From DATKYK01 sp034430255 (GTDB lineage: Bacteria > Chloroflexota > Dehalococcoidia > E44-bin15), in the NCBI GenBank assembly GCA_034430255.1, contig DAOUEU010000038.1, positions 1 through 12,149 on the forward strand: DNA of 12,149 nt. Reading direction: 5' to 3'. Position numbers and translations under genes: made by a program. Of the stretch, positions 1-6,309 are shown one piece after another (positions within the stretch are counted from its first letter, which is position 1; the number at the start of each line of letters is the position of its first letter). A model generated the notes under the pieces. The model did no database searches and was not told where the DNA came from. It saw only the letters and a program-made list of their open reading frames with translations.

Positions 1-339
1 TGCAATGCGCCCATCGATAAGCGTGCTGGTATCGACGATGAGCTGTCCATTGTGAGGTAATGGACTGCCGATACCTTTTGTTTCTTCTGGTATTGTGATG
101 CCAAACATCCGGAATAGCTCCCTTCCTCGTGCTACTGAAATTGGTATGATAATTATGCAGAGGAAAAGGCTGACTGCAATTGGGGTGATTTGTCCCCAGA
201 GCCCGGGGAGCATGGAAAGGGGAAATGTAAGCAGCACGGAGAGAAGCAAGGCAACAACCAAACCTACAGTGGCTGCGAGAAGAATAGCTGTCGGAATTTG
301 CAGGGTACGATGACGATCCCGCTCATAAGAGGATCTCAT
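1..339 (-). CDS. Membrane-anchored PIN-domain protein, YacL-like (5' part only, runs off the left edge)
   Basis: I translated this by hand: a minus-strand frame opens at ATG 337-339 and stays open for 113 codons to base 1 without a stop, so the gene continues outside the window. A strong Shine-Dalgarno (GGAGGAGGTG on the minus strand, 345-354) precedes the ATG. Residues about 16-38 and 53-73 are two hydrophobic segments, likely membrane helices. They are followed near residues 100-113 by QLIVDTSTLIDGRIA, the opening strand of a PIN nuclease fold with its conserved acidic residue (VDTS) and the DGRIA motif typical of the YacL/PIN-TRAM family. Those proteins usually have an N-terminal membrane anchor, a PIN domain and a C-terminal TRAM RNA-binding domain; the rest cannot be seen here. 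Role in the cell is poorly defined, and RNA cleavage or binding at the membrane is inferred from the fold. Family YacL proteins often have four N-terminal helices, so this anchor looks short. Confidence 0.85.
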   Translation of the reverse strand, partial: MRSSYERDRHRTLQIPTAILLAATVGLVVALLLSVLLTFPLSMLPGLWGQITPIAVSLFLCIIIIPISVARGRELFRMFGITIPEETKGIGSPLPHNGQLIVDTSTLIDGRIA

Positions 340-832
340 TTAGACACCTCCTCCACCCTGCCCAGCCAACAAGAAAGCGGATCAACCTCAACCTAGCGAA
401 AACTGCTTAAGATAAATAAAGATAATGAATTATTATAGCCTTGCCTTGTTTGCTGGGAGGCAACTTATGCGCGTACATTAACATAAACTGGGTGACATGT
501 CAAAGCCTGTGCTTTGCACTCATCCCGCATACTAGGTTTAAATAAGCGGTAACCTATTTTTTACTGCAGTTGCGTGAAGAAATACGGTTTGGATGGTTGG
601 ACATTTATATTGAACCAAGCGTTCGATTCGATATACATCCCTTTTAATTTGTGAATAGGCGAGCACGCCAGTTGAAGTGGTTAGCTGCAATTCGTTAAAC
701 TAATGATAAACGAACTCCGCTAATAGATAACGCAAGTATTTCTATCTGTATTTTGGATTGTCATTCAAGGGGTGGTTAAGCGGTATCGGTAGTTAGTGGT
801 GTGTAAGTGCAACAAGCAAAGACGTGAGTGAC
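340..832. other. AT-rich gene-free spacer
   Basis: This stretch of about 490 bases lies between the start of the PIN-domain gene and the end of the VTT-family gene. It is clearly richer in A and T than the flanking genes. Stop codons are frequent in all frames, and I see no ORF with a ribosome binding site or a family motif, no tRNA and no convincing terminator. A minus-strand TATAAT (432-437), about 93 bases upstream of the PIN gene, has no acceptable -35 partner at 16-18 bp. A weak inverted repeat (TTCGTT 691-696, AACGAA 709-714) is too short to interpret. Confidence 0.6.
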
Positions 833-1453
833 CTAACCGATAAATAGCTTGAGCAGCAGGTGCAACGTCCAGTAGCCAGCGAAAGCGATCATCAAGCCCT
901 TGCCTGTCTTACCTAAAAACAACGATATGAGGAACTTCCAAAACGGGTAGTGCATCGCCCCGGTGGTTGCGCCGGCGAGATCGAATGCAGGATTGGGTAG
1001 TAAAGCAAAGAAGAAGAGAAATAGAGAAGGTCTATTCCTTATAAACCTTGTGGGCCAACGAAGAAATCTCTTTTTCTCCCATTTTTCCATTGAAGTTCGA
1101 CCGCTCCGACCTGCTAAGTAAGTGGGGATCTCACCGATAGGCTCACCCAGCCCAACCATAAGCGCCACCAGCCAGGGATTTAATATCATGCCCATGAGAA
1201 AAACCACAGGCAAGCTCGGTATAGGAACCAGGATGACAACACTGCCCAATATGGAGACCAGGAAGACCCCTAAATATCCATAGGCCCAGAGATCACCTGA
1301 TAGGGCCCCCGTGAAATAGATGACGGCACTAAAGGCGATGATTATTATTATAGAAACAAGACTTATCCAGTGGCGCCTTATCCAGCTACGTTTCTGTAAC
1401 TGCGCGATGTCTTCCTCGGCTAAGACGCCTAAGCTGTCGTCGTGCTGGTTCAT
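833..1453 (-). CDS. VTT/DedA-family (TVP38/SNARE-associated) integral membrane protein
   Basis: A 206-residue membrane protein. After a charged cytoplasmic N-terminus (1-28) there are hydrophobic segments at about 29-50, 57-79, 81-103, 143-165 and 171-205. The middle carries the family hallmarks: a glycine- and proline-containing segment around GLGEPIGEIPTYLAGR (101-116), a basic cluster (127-141), and FALLPNPAFDLAGATTGA (149-166), matching the F-x-x-x-x-P-x-x-x-x-D-x-x-G pattern of VTT domains. Relatives are scramblase- or flippase-like lipid transporters or membrane-homeostasis proteins; the substrate here is unknown. AAAGG lies about 10 bases before the ATG. The gene stands alone on the minus strand, with wide AT-rich spacers on both sides. 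A weak promoter candidate (AGTCAA 1492-1497 and AGCGTA 1469-1474 on the plus strand, 17 bp apart) would leave a very short leader. The family call is firm, the function is not. Confidence 0.85.
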   Translation of the reverse strand: MNQHDDSLGVLAEEDIAQLQKRSWIRRHWISLVSIIIIIAFSAVIYFTGALSGDLWAYGYLGVFLVSILGSVVILVPIPSLPVVFLMGMILNPWLVALMVGLGEPIGEIPTYLAGRSGRTSMEKWEKKRFLRWPTRFIRNRPSLFLFFFALLPNPAFDLAGATTGAMHYPFWKFLISLFLGKTGKGLMIAFAGYWTLHLLLKLFIG

Positions 1454-1760
1454 GCCAATAACCTTTAAAGCGTAGCGGGAAGGGGGACAGAAGTCAAGTG
1501 GTTATAGGCTGTTAGATTTTCATGTATCCCACCCCAATCTCCTTAATCTATTCACCGGCACTCCGATTTTGGGCAAAGCCGAGGATGTATAGGATATGCG
1601 TTTCTGATGCGCATGGAAAACCAACACCAGAGGGGAGTCTATAATAGACTCCCCTCACCAGACCCCTAGGTTCTTAAATTATTGATACCCTCCAAGCACA
1701 GCCAAAAGCTGGAAGGATGTGGTACAGGAAGGTTAAATGTGAGAGCCGATAATCGTAAAC
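1454..1760. other. AT-rich spacer with palindrome, no gene seen
   Basis: A gap of 307 bases between the VTT-family gene and the HNH gene. Open frames reaching into it from 1666 and 1682 lack family motifs and are shadows of the HNH gene. Its one clear feature is the long perfect palindrome at 1631-1655 with flanking direct repeats, listed separately. An 8-bp palindrome, ATGCGCAT (1607-1614), lies 17 bases to its left. Confidence 0.55.
1625..1661. repeat. Perfect 12-bp inverted repeat bracketed by 6-bp direct repeats
   Basis: AGGGGAGTCTAT (1631-1642), a single central A (1643) and ATAGACTCCCCT (1644-1655) form a perfect inverted repeat, which as RNA would fold into a stem of about 9-10 bp with a small A/T loop. 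The palindrome is bracketed exactly by CACCAG on both sides (1625-1630 and 1656-1661). It resembles an intrinsic terminator stem, but no T-tract follows on either strand, so termination is doubtful. A perfect palindrome with short direct repeats at both edges also resembles a tiny insertion with a target-site duplication, or the scar of one. The HNH gene ends 106 bases away on the minus strand. Confidence 0.8.
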
Positions 1761-2057
1761 CTAGTAGTATCGATAGGGAAAACGACTCTTTGGGACAGCA
1801 ACCTCCTTCCTGTAATCTCCCCGATGCCCGACATGAAGGTCGCAGTTCGGAGGATTTATGCAGAGAAGGACGCAATTGTCGAGAGTTCCCAGACCCCCCG
1901 ATTGAACAGGTATGCGATGGTGAGGATGCCAGGCACCCCAAGTACCACGATTCTTTCTCCAAGAGTATAACCTCTTCCCGCAAGCACCACACTTGCCATT
2001 CTGAATTGTCCAGGCTGCATCTTCTACATACTTGGAAAATTCCACAGGAGTTTTCAT
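1761..2057 (-). CDS. Small HNH endonuclease-like protein
   Basis: A 98-residue protein that is almost entirely one HNH domain. The zinc knuckle opens with C23-x2-C26. The active-site core follows as WHPHHRIP (43-50), GG (54-55), LDN (59-61, the N of HNH) and LLC (64-66). The last part, CINPPNCDLHVGH (66-78), supplies C72, H75 and H78. The usual 'C-x2-C-H' ending is altered: four extra residues separate the cysteines, and Asp follows the second, so H75 or H78 must act as the last histidine. A purine-rich run (GGAGAAGGGGGAA on the minus strand, within 2061-2073) precedes the ATG at 2055-2057. No methylase, phage or toxin partner lies nearby. The gene follows clpC in the same direction after 257 bases and may be an accessory gene. 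DNA cleavage is inferred from the fold; it could also be a solitary homing- or restriction-type nuclease. Confidence 0.75.
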   Translation of the reverse strand: MKTPVEFSKYVEDAAWTIQNGKCGACGKRLYSWRKNRGTWGAWHPHHRIPVQSGGLGTLDNCVLLCINPPNCDLHVGHRGDYRKEVAVPKSRFPYRYY

Positions 2058-2314
2058 GGCTTCCCCCTTCTCCAGAATTCAGATGGACACAAGATAGCTT
2101 CCTCAGCCTTTACTATCGCAACGTTTTTACTGGCATCCAAATAAGACCCCTTGAGTGGGGAGATTACTTAATTACATTTGTCGACAACTCATTTACTAAG
2201 GTTTTTACACTTCGCCAAGCCCCATCAATGTGCCATACCACCACTTGGGTATTCAGGGATAGCTTACCAGCACCTAATACCATGTCAACACCAATGCCAA
2301 AGAACTACTTAGCG

Positions 2315-4747
2315 TTATCTCTTTACCTTTGCTGGAGTGGTGGTGGTGAAGGTGAACCCCTCAGCTCCCGCGTCGACCAGGACATGATCACCCTCGTTAA
2401 ACTCGCCCTGTAGGATCTTTGTGGACAGCGGGTTCTCCACCTTACGCTGCAGGGTGCGGCGCAGCGGTCGGGCCCCAAATACTGGGTCAAAGCCCTCCTT
2501 GGCGAGCTGGTCCTTGGCCTCCTCGGTAAGTTCAAAAGTGATATTCCGCTCGGCAAGGCGTTTTTGAATATCTTTCATCAGCAGGTCAACGATCTGCTTG
2601 ATCTGTTCTTCGGTAAGTGCATGGAAGATAACAACCTCATCGAGCCGGTTGAGGAACTCGGGGCGAAAGGTCTGTTTGAGAGCGGTCTCGATAGCATTCT
2701 TCTGCCGCTCCTGCTCGCTATTGGTCTGCCGTGAAAAGCCTATTGCCTGGTGCTGGAACTCCTCCGTGCCGAGGTTGGAAGTCATAATGACCACCGTGTT
2801 CTTGAAATCGACGGTGCGGCCGTGGCCATCGGTGAGCCTTCCGTCCTCCAGTATCTGGAGGAGGATATTGAATACATTGGGGTGCGCCTTTTCTACTTCG
2901 TCGAGGAGGATTACCTTGAATGGCCGTCGGCGCACTGCCTCGGTGAGCTGGCCACCCTCCTCGTAGCCAATATAGCCAGGTGGTGCACCGATGAGGCGAG
3001 ATACGGTATGCTTCTCCATGTATTCGGACATGTCCAGTCGAACCATGGCCTCCTCATCATCAAAGAGGAACTCGGCAAGGGCGCGCGCTAGCTCTGTCTT
3101 GCCGACGCCGGTTGGTCCAAGGAATATGAAGCTACCAATCGGTCTCCGAGGGTCTTTAAGACCCGCTCTAGCCCGCCTGATAGCCTCCGAGACTACTCTA
3201 ACTGCATCGTCCTGTCCTACTATTCTGTCATGGATACGCTCCTCCATCTGAAGAAGCTTATCCGCCTCACCCTCAAGCATTCGTGAAACCGGAATGCCGG
3301 TCCACTTGGAGACGAGTTCGGCGATGCCCTCCTCGTCTACCGCGCTGTCGATCCGCTTCTCCTGGAGCCACTTTGTCTTCGCCTGGTTATACTCCTCATC
3401 GAGGCGGAGCCTCTCCGTCCTGAGCTGGGCGGCCTGCTGGTAGTCCCCTCGTTGTGATACCGCCTCTTCCTCGCGATCCAGCTTCTTAACCCTTTTTTCA
3501 AGATCCTTCACATCAGCGGGGGCACTCTCGGTATCGATCCTGAGCTTGGAAGCCGCTTCATCGATGAGGTCCACCGCCTTATCTGGTAGGTAGCGGTCAG
3601 ATATGTACCGGTTGCTTAGACGGGCGGCAGCCTCAAGAGCGGCATCGGTTATCTGTATCTTGTGGTGAGCCTCATAGCGGGGTCGCAGACCGCGTAGTAT
3701 CTCGATTGTTTCCTCTACACTGGGTTCTTCGACGAAGACGGGTTGCAGCCTCCGTTCAAGTGCTGCGTCCTTCTCGATGTGCTCGCGGTACTCATCAAGG
3801 GTGGTCGCTCCGATACACTGAAGCTCGCCTCGGGCGAGGGCCGGTTTCAGCATATTGCTGGCATCGATGGCGCCCTCAGCAGATCCGGCGCCAACAACGG
3901 TGTGAATCTCATCAATAAAGAGAACGATCTCACCTTGAGCCTGACGGATCTCATCCATAACCGCCTTGAGCCGCTCCTCGAATTCACCGCGGAACTTAGA
4001 GCCGGCTACCAATGCCCCCATATCGAGGGCGATAACCCGCTTCCCCTTGAGGGAATCGGGGACATCATCGGCAGCGATCTTTAGAGCAAGACCCTCCGCA
4101 ATGGCGGTCTTGCCTACACCGGCCTCACCGATTATCACCGGGTTATTCTTGGTACGCCGGGTGAGGATCTGCATCACCCGCTTTATCTCATCATCACGCC
4201 CGATAACCGGGTCCAGCTTGCCCTCACGGGCAAGTATGGTGAGATCACGACTGTACTTCTCCAGAGCGCCGTATTTGCTCTCCGCATGGGGGTCGGTAGC
4301 CCGATGCCCGCCGCGGATGGTCTGTAGGGCGGAGTATAGCTTCTCCTGGTCAATGCCGAAATCACTGAGGATTCTGGCAGCCTCGCCGTCGCGCTCGGAA
4401 GCCATAGATATGAGTATATGCTCGATGCCTATGAACTCATCCTTCAGCCGGTCGGCCTCTGCACCGGCGTTCTGCAGTAGGTTTACCGTGCGGGGTGTGG
4501 CGTAAATCATAGAGGCTTCATGGGTAATTTCCGGCGTTTGCCGCAGCACTTCCTCAACGCGGCGACGCATATCATAGGCTTTCACCCCCAGCTTTCCCAA
4601 TAGCTCACCGGTTAAGCCCTTCTCCTGCTGGAGCAGGGCCAGCAGGATGTGCTCCACATCCCACTGGCTATGGTGGTAGCTACGAGCCAACTGCTGGGAG
4701 AGAGCCAGTGCTTCCTGAGCCTTTTCGGTAAATCGTTCCTGTTGCAT
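2315..4747 (-). CDS. clpC: ATP-dependent unfoldase ClpC (Hsp100, two AAA+ domains)
   Basis: An 810-residue ClpA/B-family protein. The N-terminal Clp repeat domain spans about 1-145. AAA-1 has Walker A GEAGVGKT (207-214), Walker B VLFIDE (275-280), a KFRG pore loop (251-254) and ERR arginine fingers (331-333). The middle domain (about 408-465) is short and carries DYQQAAQLR (435-443), as in ClpC; ClpB has a much longer one. AAA-2 has Walker A GPTGVGKT (544-551), pore loop GYIGY (591-595), Walker B VILLDE (612-617) and sensor-2 GARPLRR (758-764). AIGF (668-671) sits where ClpC/ClpA carry the IGF/IGL loop that docks on ClpP, and ClpB lacks it. So it probably feeds substrates to ClpP in the cytoplasm, although automatic annotation may call it ClpB. 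It is third in the dnaJ-hspR-clpC operon, 30 bases after hspR, so HspR control is likely. No adaptor gene (mcsA/mcsB) is nearby. Confidence 0.93.
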   Translation of the reverse strand: MQQERFTEKAQEALALSQQLARSYHHSQWDVEHILLALLQQEKGLTGELLGKLGVKAYDMRRRVEEVLRQTPEITHEASMIYATPRTVNLLQNAGAEADRLKDEFIGIEHILISMASERDGEAARILSDFGIDQEKLYSALQTIRGGHRATDPHAESKYGALEKYSRDLTILAREGKLDPVIGRDDEIKRVMQILTRRTKNNPVIIGEAGVGKTAIAEGLALKIAADDVPDSLKGKRVIALDMGALVAGSKFRGEFEERLKAVMDEIRQAQGEIVLFIDEIHTVVGAGSAEGAIDASNMLKPALARGELQCIGATTLDEYREHIEKDAALERRLQPVFVEEPSVEETIEILRGLRPRYEAHHKIQITDAALEAAARLSNRYISDRYLPDKAVDLIDEAASKLRIDTESAPADVKDLEKRVKKLDREEEAVSQRGDYQQAAQLRTERLRLDEEYNQAKTKWLQEKRIDSAVDEEGIAELVSKWTGIPVSRMLEGEADKLLQMEERIHDRIVGQDDAVRVVSEAIRRARAGLKDPRRPIGSFIFLGPTGVGKTELARALAEFLFDDEEAMVRLDMSEYMEKHTVSRLIGAPPGYIGYEEGGQLTEAVRRRPFKVILLDEVEKAHPNVFNILLQILEDGRLTDGHGRTVDFKNTVVIMTSNLGTEEFQHQAIGFSRQTNSEQERQKNAIETALKQTFRPEFLNRLDEVVIFHALTEEQIKQIVDLLMKDIQKRLAERNITFELTEEAKDQLAKEGFDPVFGARPLRRTLQRKVENPLSTKILQGEFNEGDHVLVDAGAEGFTFTTTTPAKVKR

Positions 4748-4777
4748 CAGTTGCTCCTTTTTATCTTTTTATTAATA

Positions 4778-5155
4778 TTAACTCTGTCGCTGCCTTCCCG
4801 GTTGAGGTCGGCGCTTGGTCTCTGACAGCAAACGCCTGGGCCACAACCCGGCCTCCATGAGCTGCCTGATCTCACGTTCTATCTCCTCCCTCTCCTTCTC
4901 CATAGCCTCGATACGTTCGGTAAGACGAAGGATGACCTCCACACCGGCTATATTGACTCCCAGATCGTCCATTAGCGTCCTGATCTGGCGCAGCTTCTCG
5001 ATATCTCGATTCGAGTACAGGCGCACCCTTCCCCGGGAGCGCGATGGCTCGATAATCCCCGCCTTCTCATAGTAGCGCAGGGTCTGTGCATGAACGCCGA
5101 GCATCCTGGCTACGACACTGATCACATAGCAGGGTTCCGATTCATCGAAGTTCAT
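4778..5155 (-). CDS. hspR: MerR-family heat-shock repressor HspR
   Basis: A 125-residue protein. The MerR winged helix lies at about 10-75: YVISVVARMLGVHAQTLRYYEKAGII, then the wing SRGRVRLYS, with the HspR-typical phrase LGVNIAGVEVIL at 65-76. A charged coiled coil follows (about 78-101, rich in E, R and K), then a basic Arg/Pro/Gln tail. HspR of actinobacteria binds HAIR operators upstream of dnaK/clpB-type genes and uses DnaK as co-repressor; that is family knowledge. Start choice: a longer frame begins at TTG 5168-5170, but the GAGGGAG in that extension is itself a Shine-Dalgarno spaced correctly for ATG 5153-5155, so I use the ATG. It sits between dnaJ (91-base gap) and clpC (22-base gap plus stop) on one likely transcript, which implies autoregulation. 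Confidence 0.92.
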   Translation of the reverse strand: MNFDESEPCYVISVVARMLGVHAQTLRYYEKAGIIEPSRSRGRVRLYSNRDIEKLRQIRTLMDDLGVNIAGVEVILRLTERIEAMEKEREEIEREIRQLMEAGLWPRRLLSETKRRPQPGRQRQS

Positions 5156-5246
5156 TTTTAACTCCCTCAATTTCCATTTTCTTACCTAACCCAACCTTCT
5201 TACAGTGTCATGCATTCCTGCAATTTAGTGTGTTACCGTTTCTATA

Positions 5247-6164
5247 TTATTTTTTACGCATCTGCCTGAGCTGACTGAATAGCTCTTTTTCATTATCGGT
5301 TAGCTTCTGGGGCAGAATCACATTCACTTTGGCCAAGAGGTCACCCTTTTTGTCAGAGCCTATCTTAGGCATACCCTGCCCCGCAAGTCGAAATACCTTT
5401 CCATTCTGAGTCTCCGGTGGGATTTTAAGGGATAGCATACCCTTCATCGAGGACACTTCCACCTCACCGCCGAGAGCAGCATCGACAAGCGGGACAGAAA
5501 CATCGACGTAGAGGTCGCTACTCCTGCGCTGAAAGGTCTTATGGGGCTTCACCGAGACCACCAGGTAGAGGTCTCCGCTGGGGCCACCGCCTATGCCGGG
5601 CTCCCCCTTGCCGGCTACCTTTATCCGTGAGCCGTTATTCACCCCGGGGGGTATCTTGACCTCTAGGCGGTGGCCGGTCATGTCGGTGACCAACCTTGTG
5701 CTGCCACTATAGGCCTCCTCAAGGGTTACCTCGGTGGCATATTCAATATCCTGGCCGCGCCTCGGCCGGCGGGTTTTAGTCTTGGTGCCAAATCCCCTGT
5801 CAAACCCGAAGAGGTCTCCCAGGTCACCCATATCGGAGAGGTCAACGTACTCGTATTTAGCTCCCGGGCCGGCTTTAAAGCCCGAAAAACCACCGAATCC
5901 CCCGAAGGGTGTTCCCTGCTGAGCCTCAAACTGGTCGGCATACTGCCATTGGTCGCCGTACTTATCATATTTCTTCCTCTTTTCGGGGTTGGAGAGGACC
6001 TCATAGGCAGAGTTAATCTCTTTAAACCTTGCCTCGGCTGACTTATCACCGGGATTGACGTCGGGATGATGCTTACGCGCCAGCTTCCGATAGGCCTGCT
6101 TTATATCCTTATAGGTGGCACTACGGTTTAACCCGAGAATCTTATAGTAGTCCTTACCTGCCAT
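5247..6164 (-). CDS. dnaJ: DnaJ/CbpA-type J-domain co-chaperone without zinc finger
   Basis: A 305-residue Hsp40. The J domain spans 1-70, with HPD at 33-35, the motif that stimulates DnaK ATPase. A Gly/Phe-rich linker covers about 84-126. The two beta-rich client-binding domains are about 137-212 (opening GQDIEYATEVTLEEAYSG) and 213-290, and a Lys-rich tail ends the protein. There is no cysteine anywhere, so the four CxxCxGxG zinc repeats of classical DnaJ are missing; this is the type II / CbpA (DnaJB) class. It delivers clients to DnaK in the cytoplasm, but dnaK and grpE are not in this window and must lie elsewhere. It is first in the dnaJ-hspR-clpC operon, starts at ATG 6162-6164 behind GAAGGAAG, and has its own consensus promoter upstream. 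Confidence 0.93.
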   Translation of the reverse strand: MAGKDYYKILGLNRSATYKDIKQAYRKLARKHHPDVNPGDKSAEARFKEINSAYEVLSNPEKRKKYDKYGDQWQYADQFEAQQGTPFGGFGGFSGFKAGPGAKYEYVDLSDMGDLGDLFGFDRGFGTKTKTRRPRRGQDIEYATEVTLEEAYSGSTRLVTDMTGHRLEVKIPPGVNNGSRIKVAGKGEPGIGGGPSGDLYLVVSVKPHKTFQRRSSDLYVDVSVPLVDAALGGEVEVSSMKGMLSLKIPPETQNGKVFRLAGQGMPKIGSDKKGDLLAKVNVILPQKLTDNEKELFSQLRQMRKK

Positions 6165-6187
6165 ATTTAAGTCTTCCTTCGATGATT

Positions 6188-6216
6188 ATTATAAAGTATA
6201 TTGTTGATATTGTCAA
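6188..6216 (-). promoter_or_regulatory. Consensus sigma-70-type promoter of the dnaJ-hspR-clpC operon
   Basis: On the minus strand, TTGACA (plus-strand 6211-6216) and TATAAT (plus-strand 6188-6193) are both perfect matches and lie exactly 17 bp apart. Transcription would start near 6181, leaving a leader of about 17 bases that contains the GAAGGAAG ribosome binding sequence before the dnaJ ATG. An 11-bp palindrome, TATTG-T-CAATA (6208-6218), covers the -35 box and could be an operator half or a coincidence of the A/T-rich sequence. Confidence 0.82.
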
Positions 6217-6229
6217 TAGCATATATTAC

Positions 6230-6240
6230 AACATTATGTT
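6230..6240. promoter_or_regulatory. Palindrome midway between the divergent promoters, candidate operator
   Basis: AACAT-T-ATGTT is a perfect 11-bp palindrome within a few bases of the midpoint between the two -35 boxes (6211-6216 and 6248-6253). A longer inverted match, ACAACAT (6228-6234) with ATGTTGT (6264-6270), links it to the hsp20 promoter spacer. A regulator bound here could reach both promoters. It does not match the actinobacterial HAIR consensus (CTTGAGT-N7-ACTCAAG), so linking it to HspR is inference only. Confidence 0.4.
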
Positions 6241-6247
6241 ATCTTAC

Positions 6248-6276
6248 TTGACAAACCGTTGTTATGTTGTTATAAT
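6248..6276 (+). promoter_or_regulatory. Consensus sigma-70-type promoter of hsp20
   Basis: TTGACA (6248-6253) and TATAAT (6271-6276) are perfect matches with a 17-bp spacer. A start near 6283 gives a leader of about 27 bases that carries AAAGGAGGTGA just before the hsp20 ATG. The spacer contains a tandem GTTGTTAT repeat. Nothing resembles a CIRCE element. Confidence 0.85.
6258..6273 (+). repeat. Tandem 8-bp repeat in the hsp20 promoter spacer
   Basis: GTTGTTAT occurs twice head to tail (6258-6265 and 6266-6273) and runs into the -10 box. The related TTGTTGAT lies at 6201-6208 in the opposite promoter. Repeats placed between -35 and -10 fit repressor half-sites, but low-complexity T/G sequence is an equally simple explanation. 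Confidence 0.5.
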
Positions 6277-6309
6277 ATTGCTAGAAAAAATGGAAAGGAG
6301 GTGAATTAG

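Noticed and set aside
432..437. Minus-strand TATAAT as promoter of the PIN-domain gene
   Set aside because: No -35-like hexamer occurs at 16-18 bp and there is no extended -10 TG.
1666..1992. Minus-strand open frame of 108 codons overlapping the HNH gene in another frame
   Set aside because: Its composition is that of a frame shadow, while the overlapping frame has a full HNH motif and a ribosome binding site.
2147..2160. Possible clpC terminator hairpin CCCC-TTGAGT-GGGG, which also contains a HAIR half-site CTTGAGT (2150-2156)
   Set aside because: The stem is only 4 bp and lacks a clean T-run, and the second HAIR half at the right spacing is missing, so both readings are likely chance.
1682..2413. 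Plus-strand open frame of 243 codons across the HNH gene and into the end of clpC
   Set aside because: It overlaps two supported minus-strand genes, shows no family motif and has no good ribosome binding site.
3966..4505. Plus-strand open frame of 179 codons inside clpC
   Set aside because: It is an antisense shadow of the AAA-1 coding region; its Ser/Arg-rich composition has no recognisable domain.
6165..6309. CIRCE element (HrcA operator) in the heat-shock divergent region
   Set aside because: The TTAGCACTC-N9-GAGTGCTAA pattern is absent; only A/T-rich palindromes were found.
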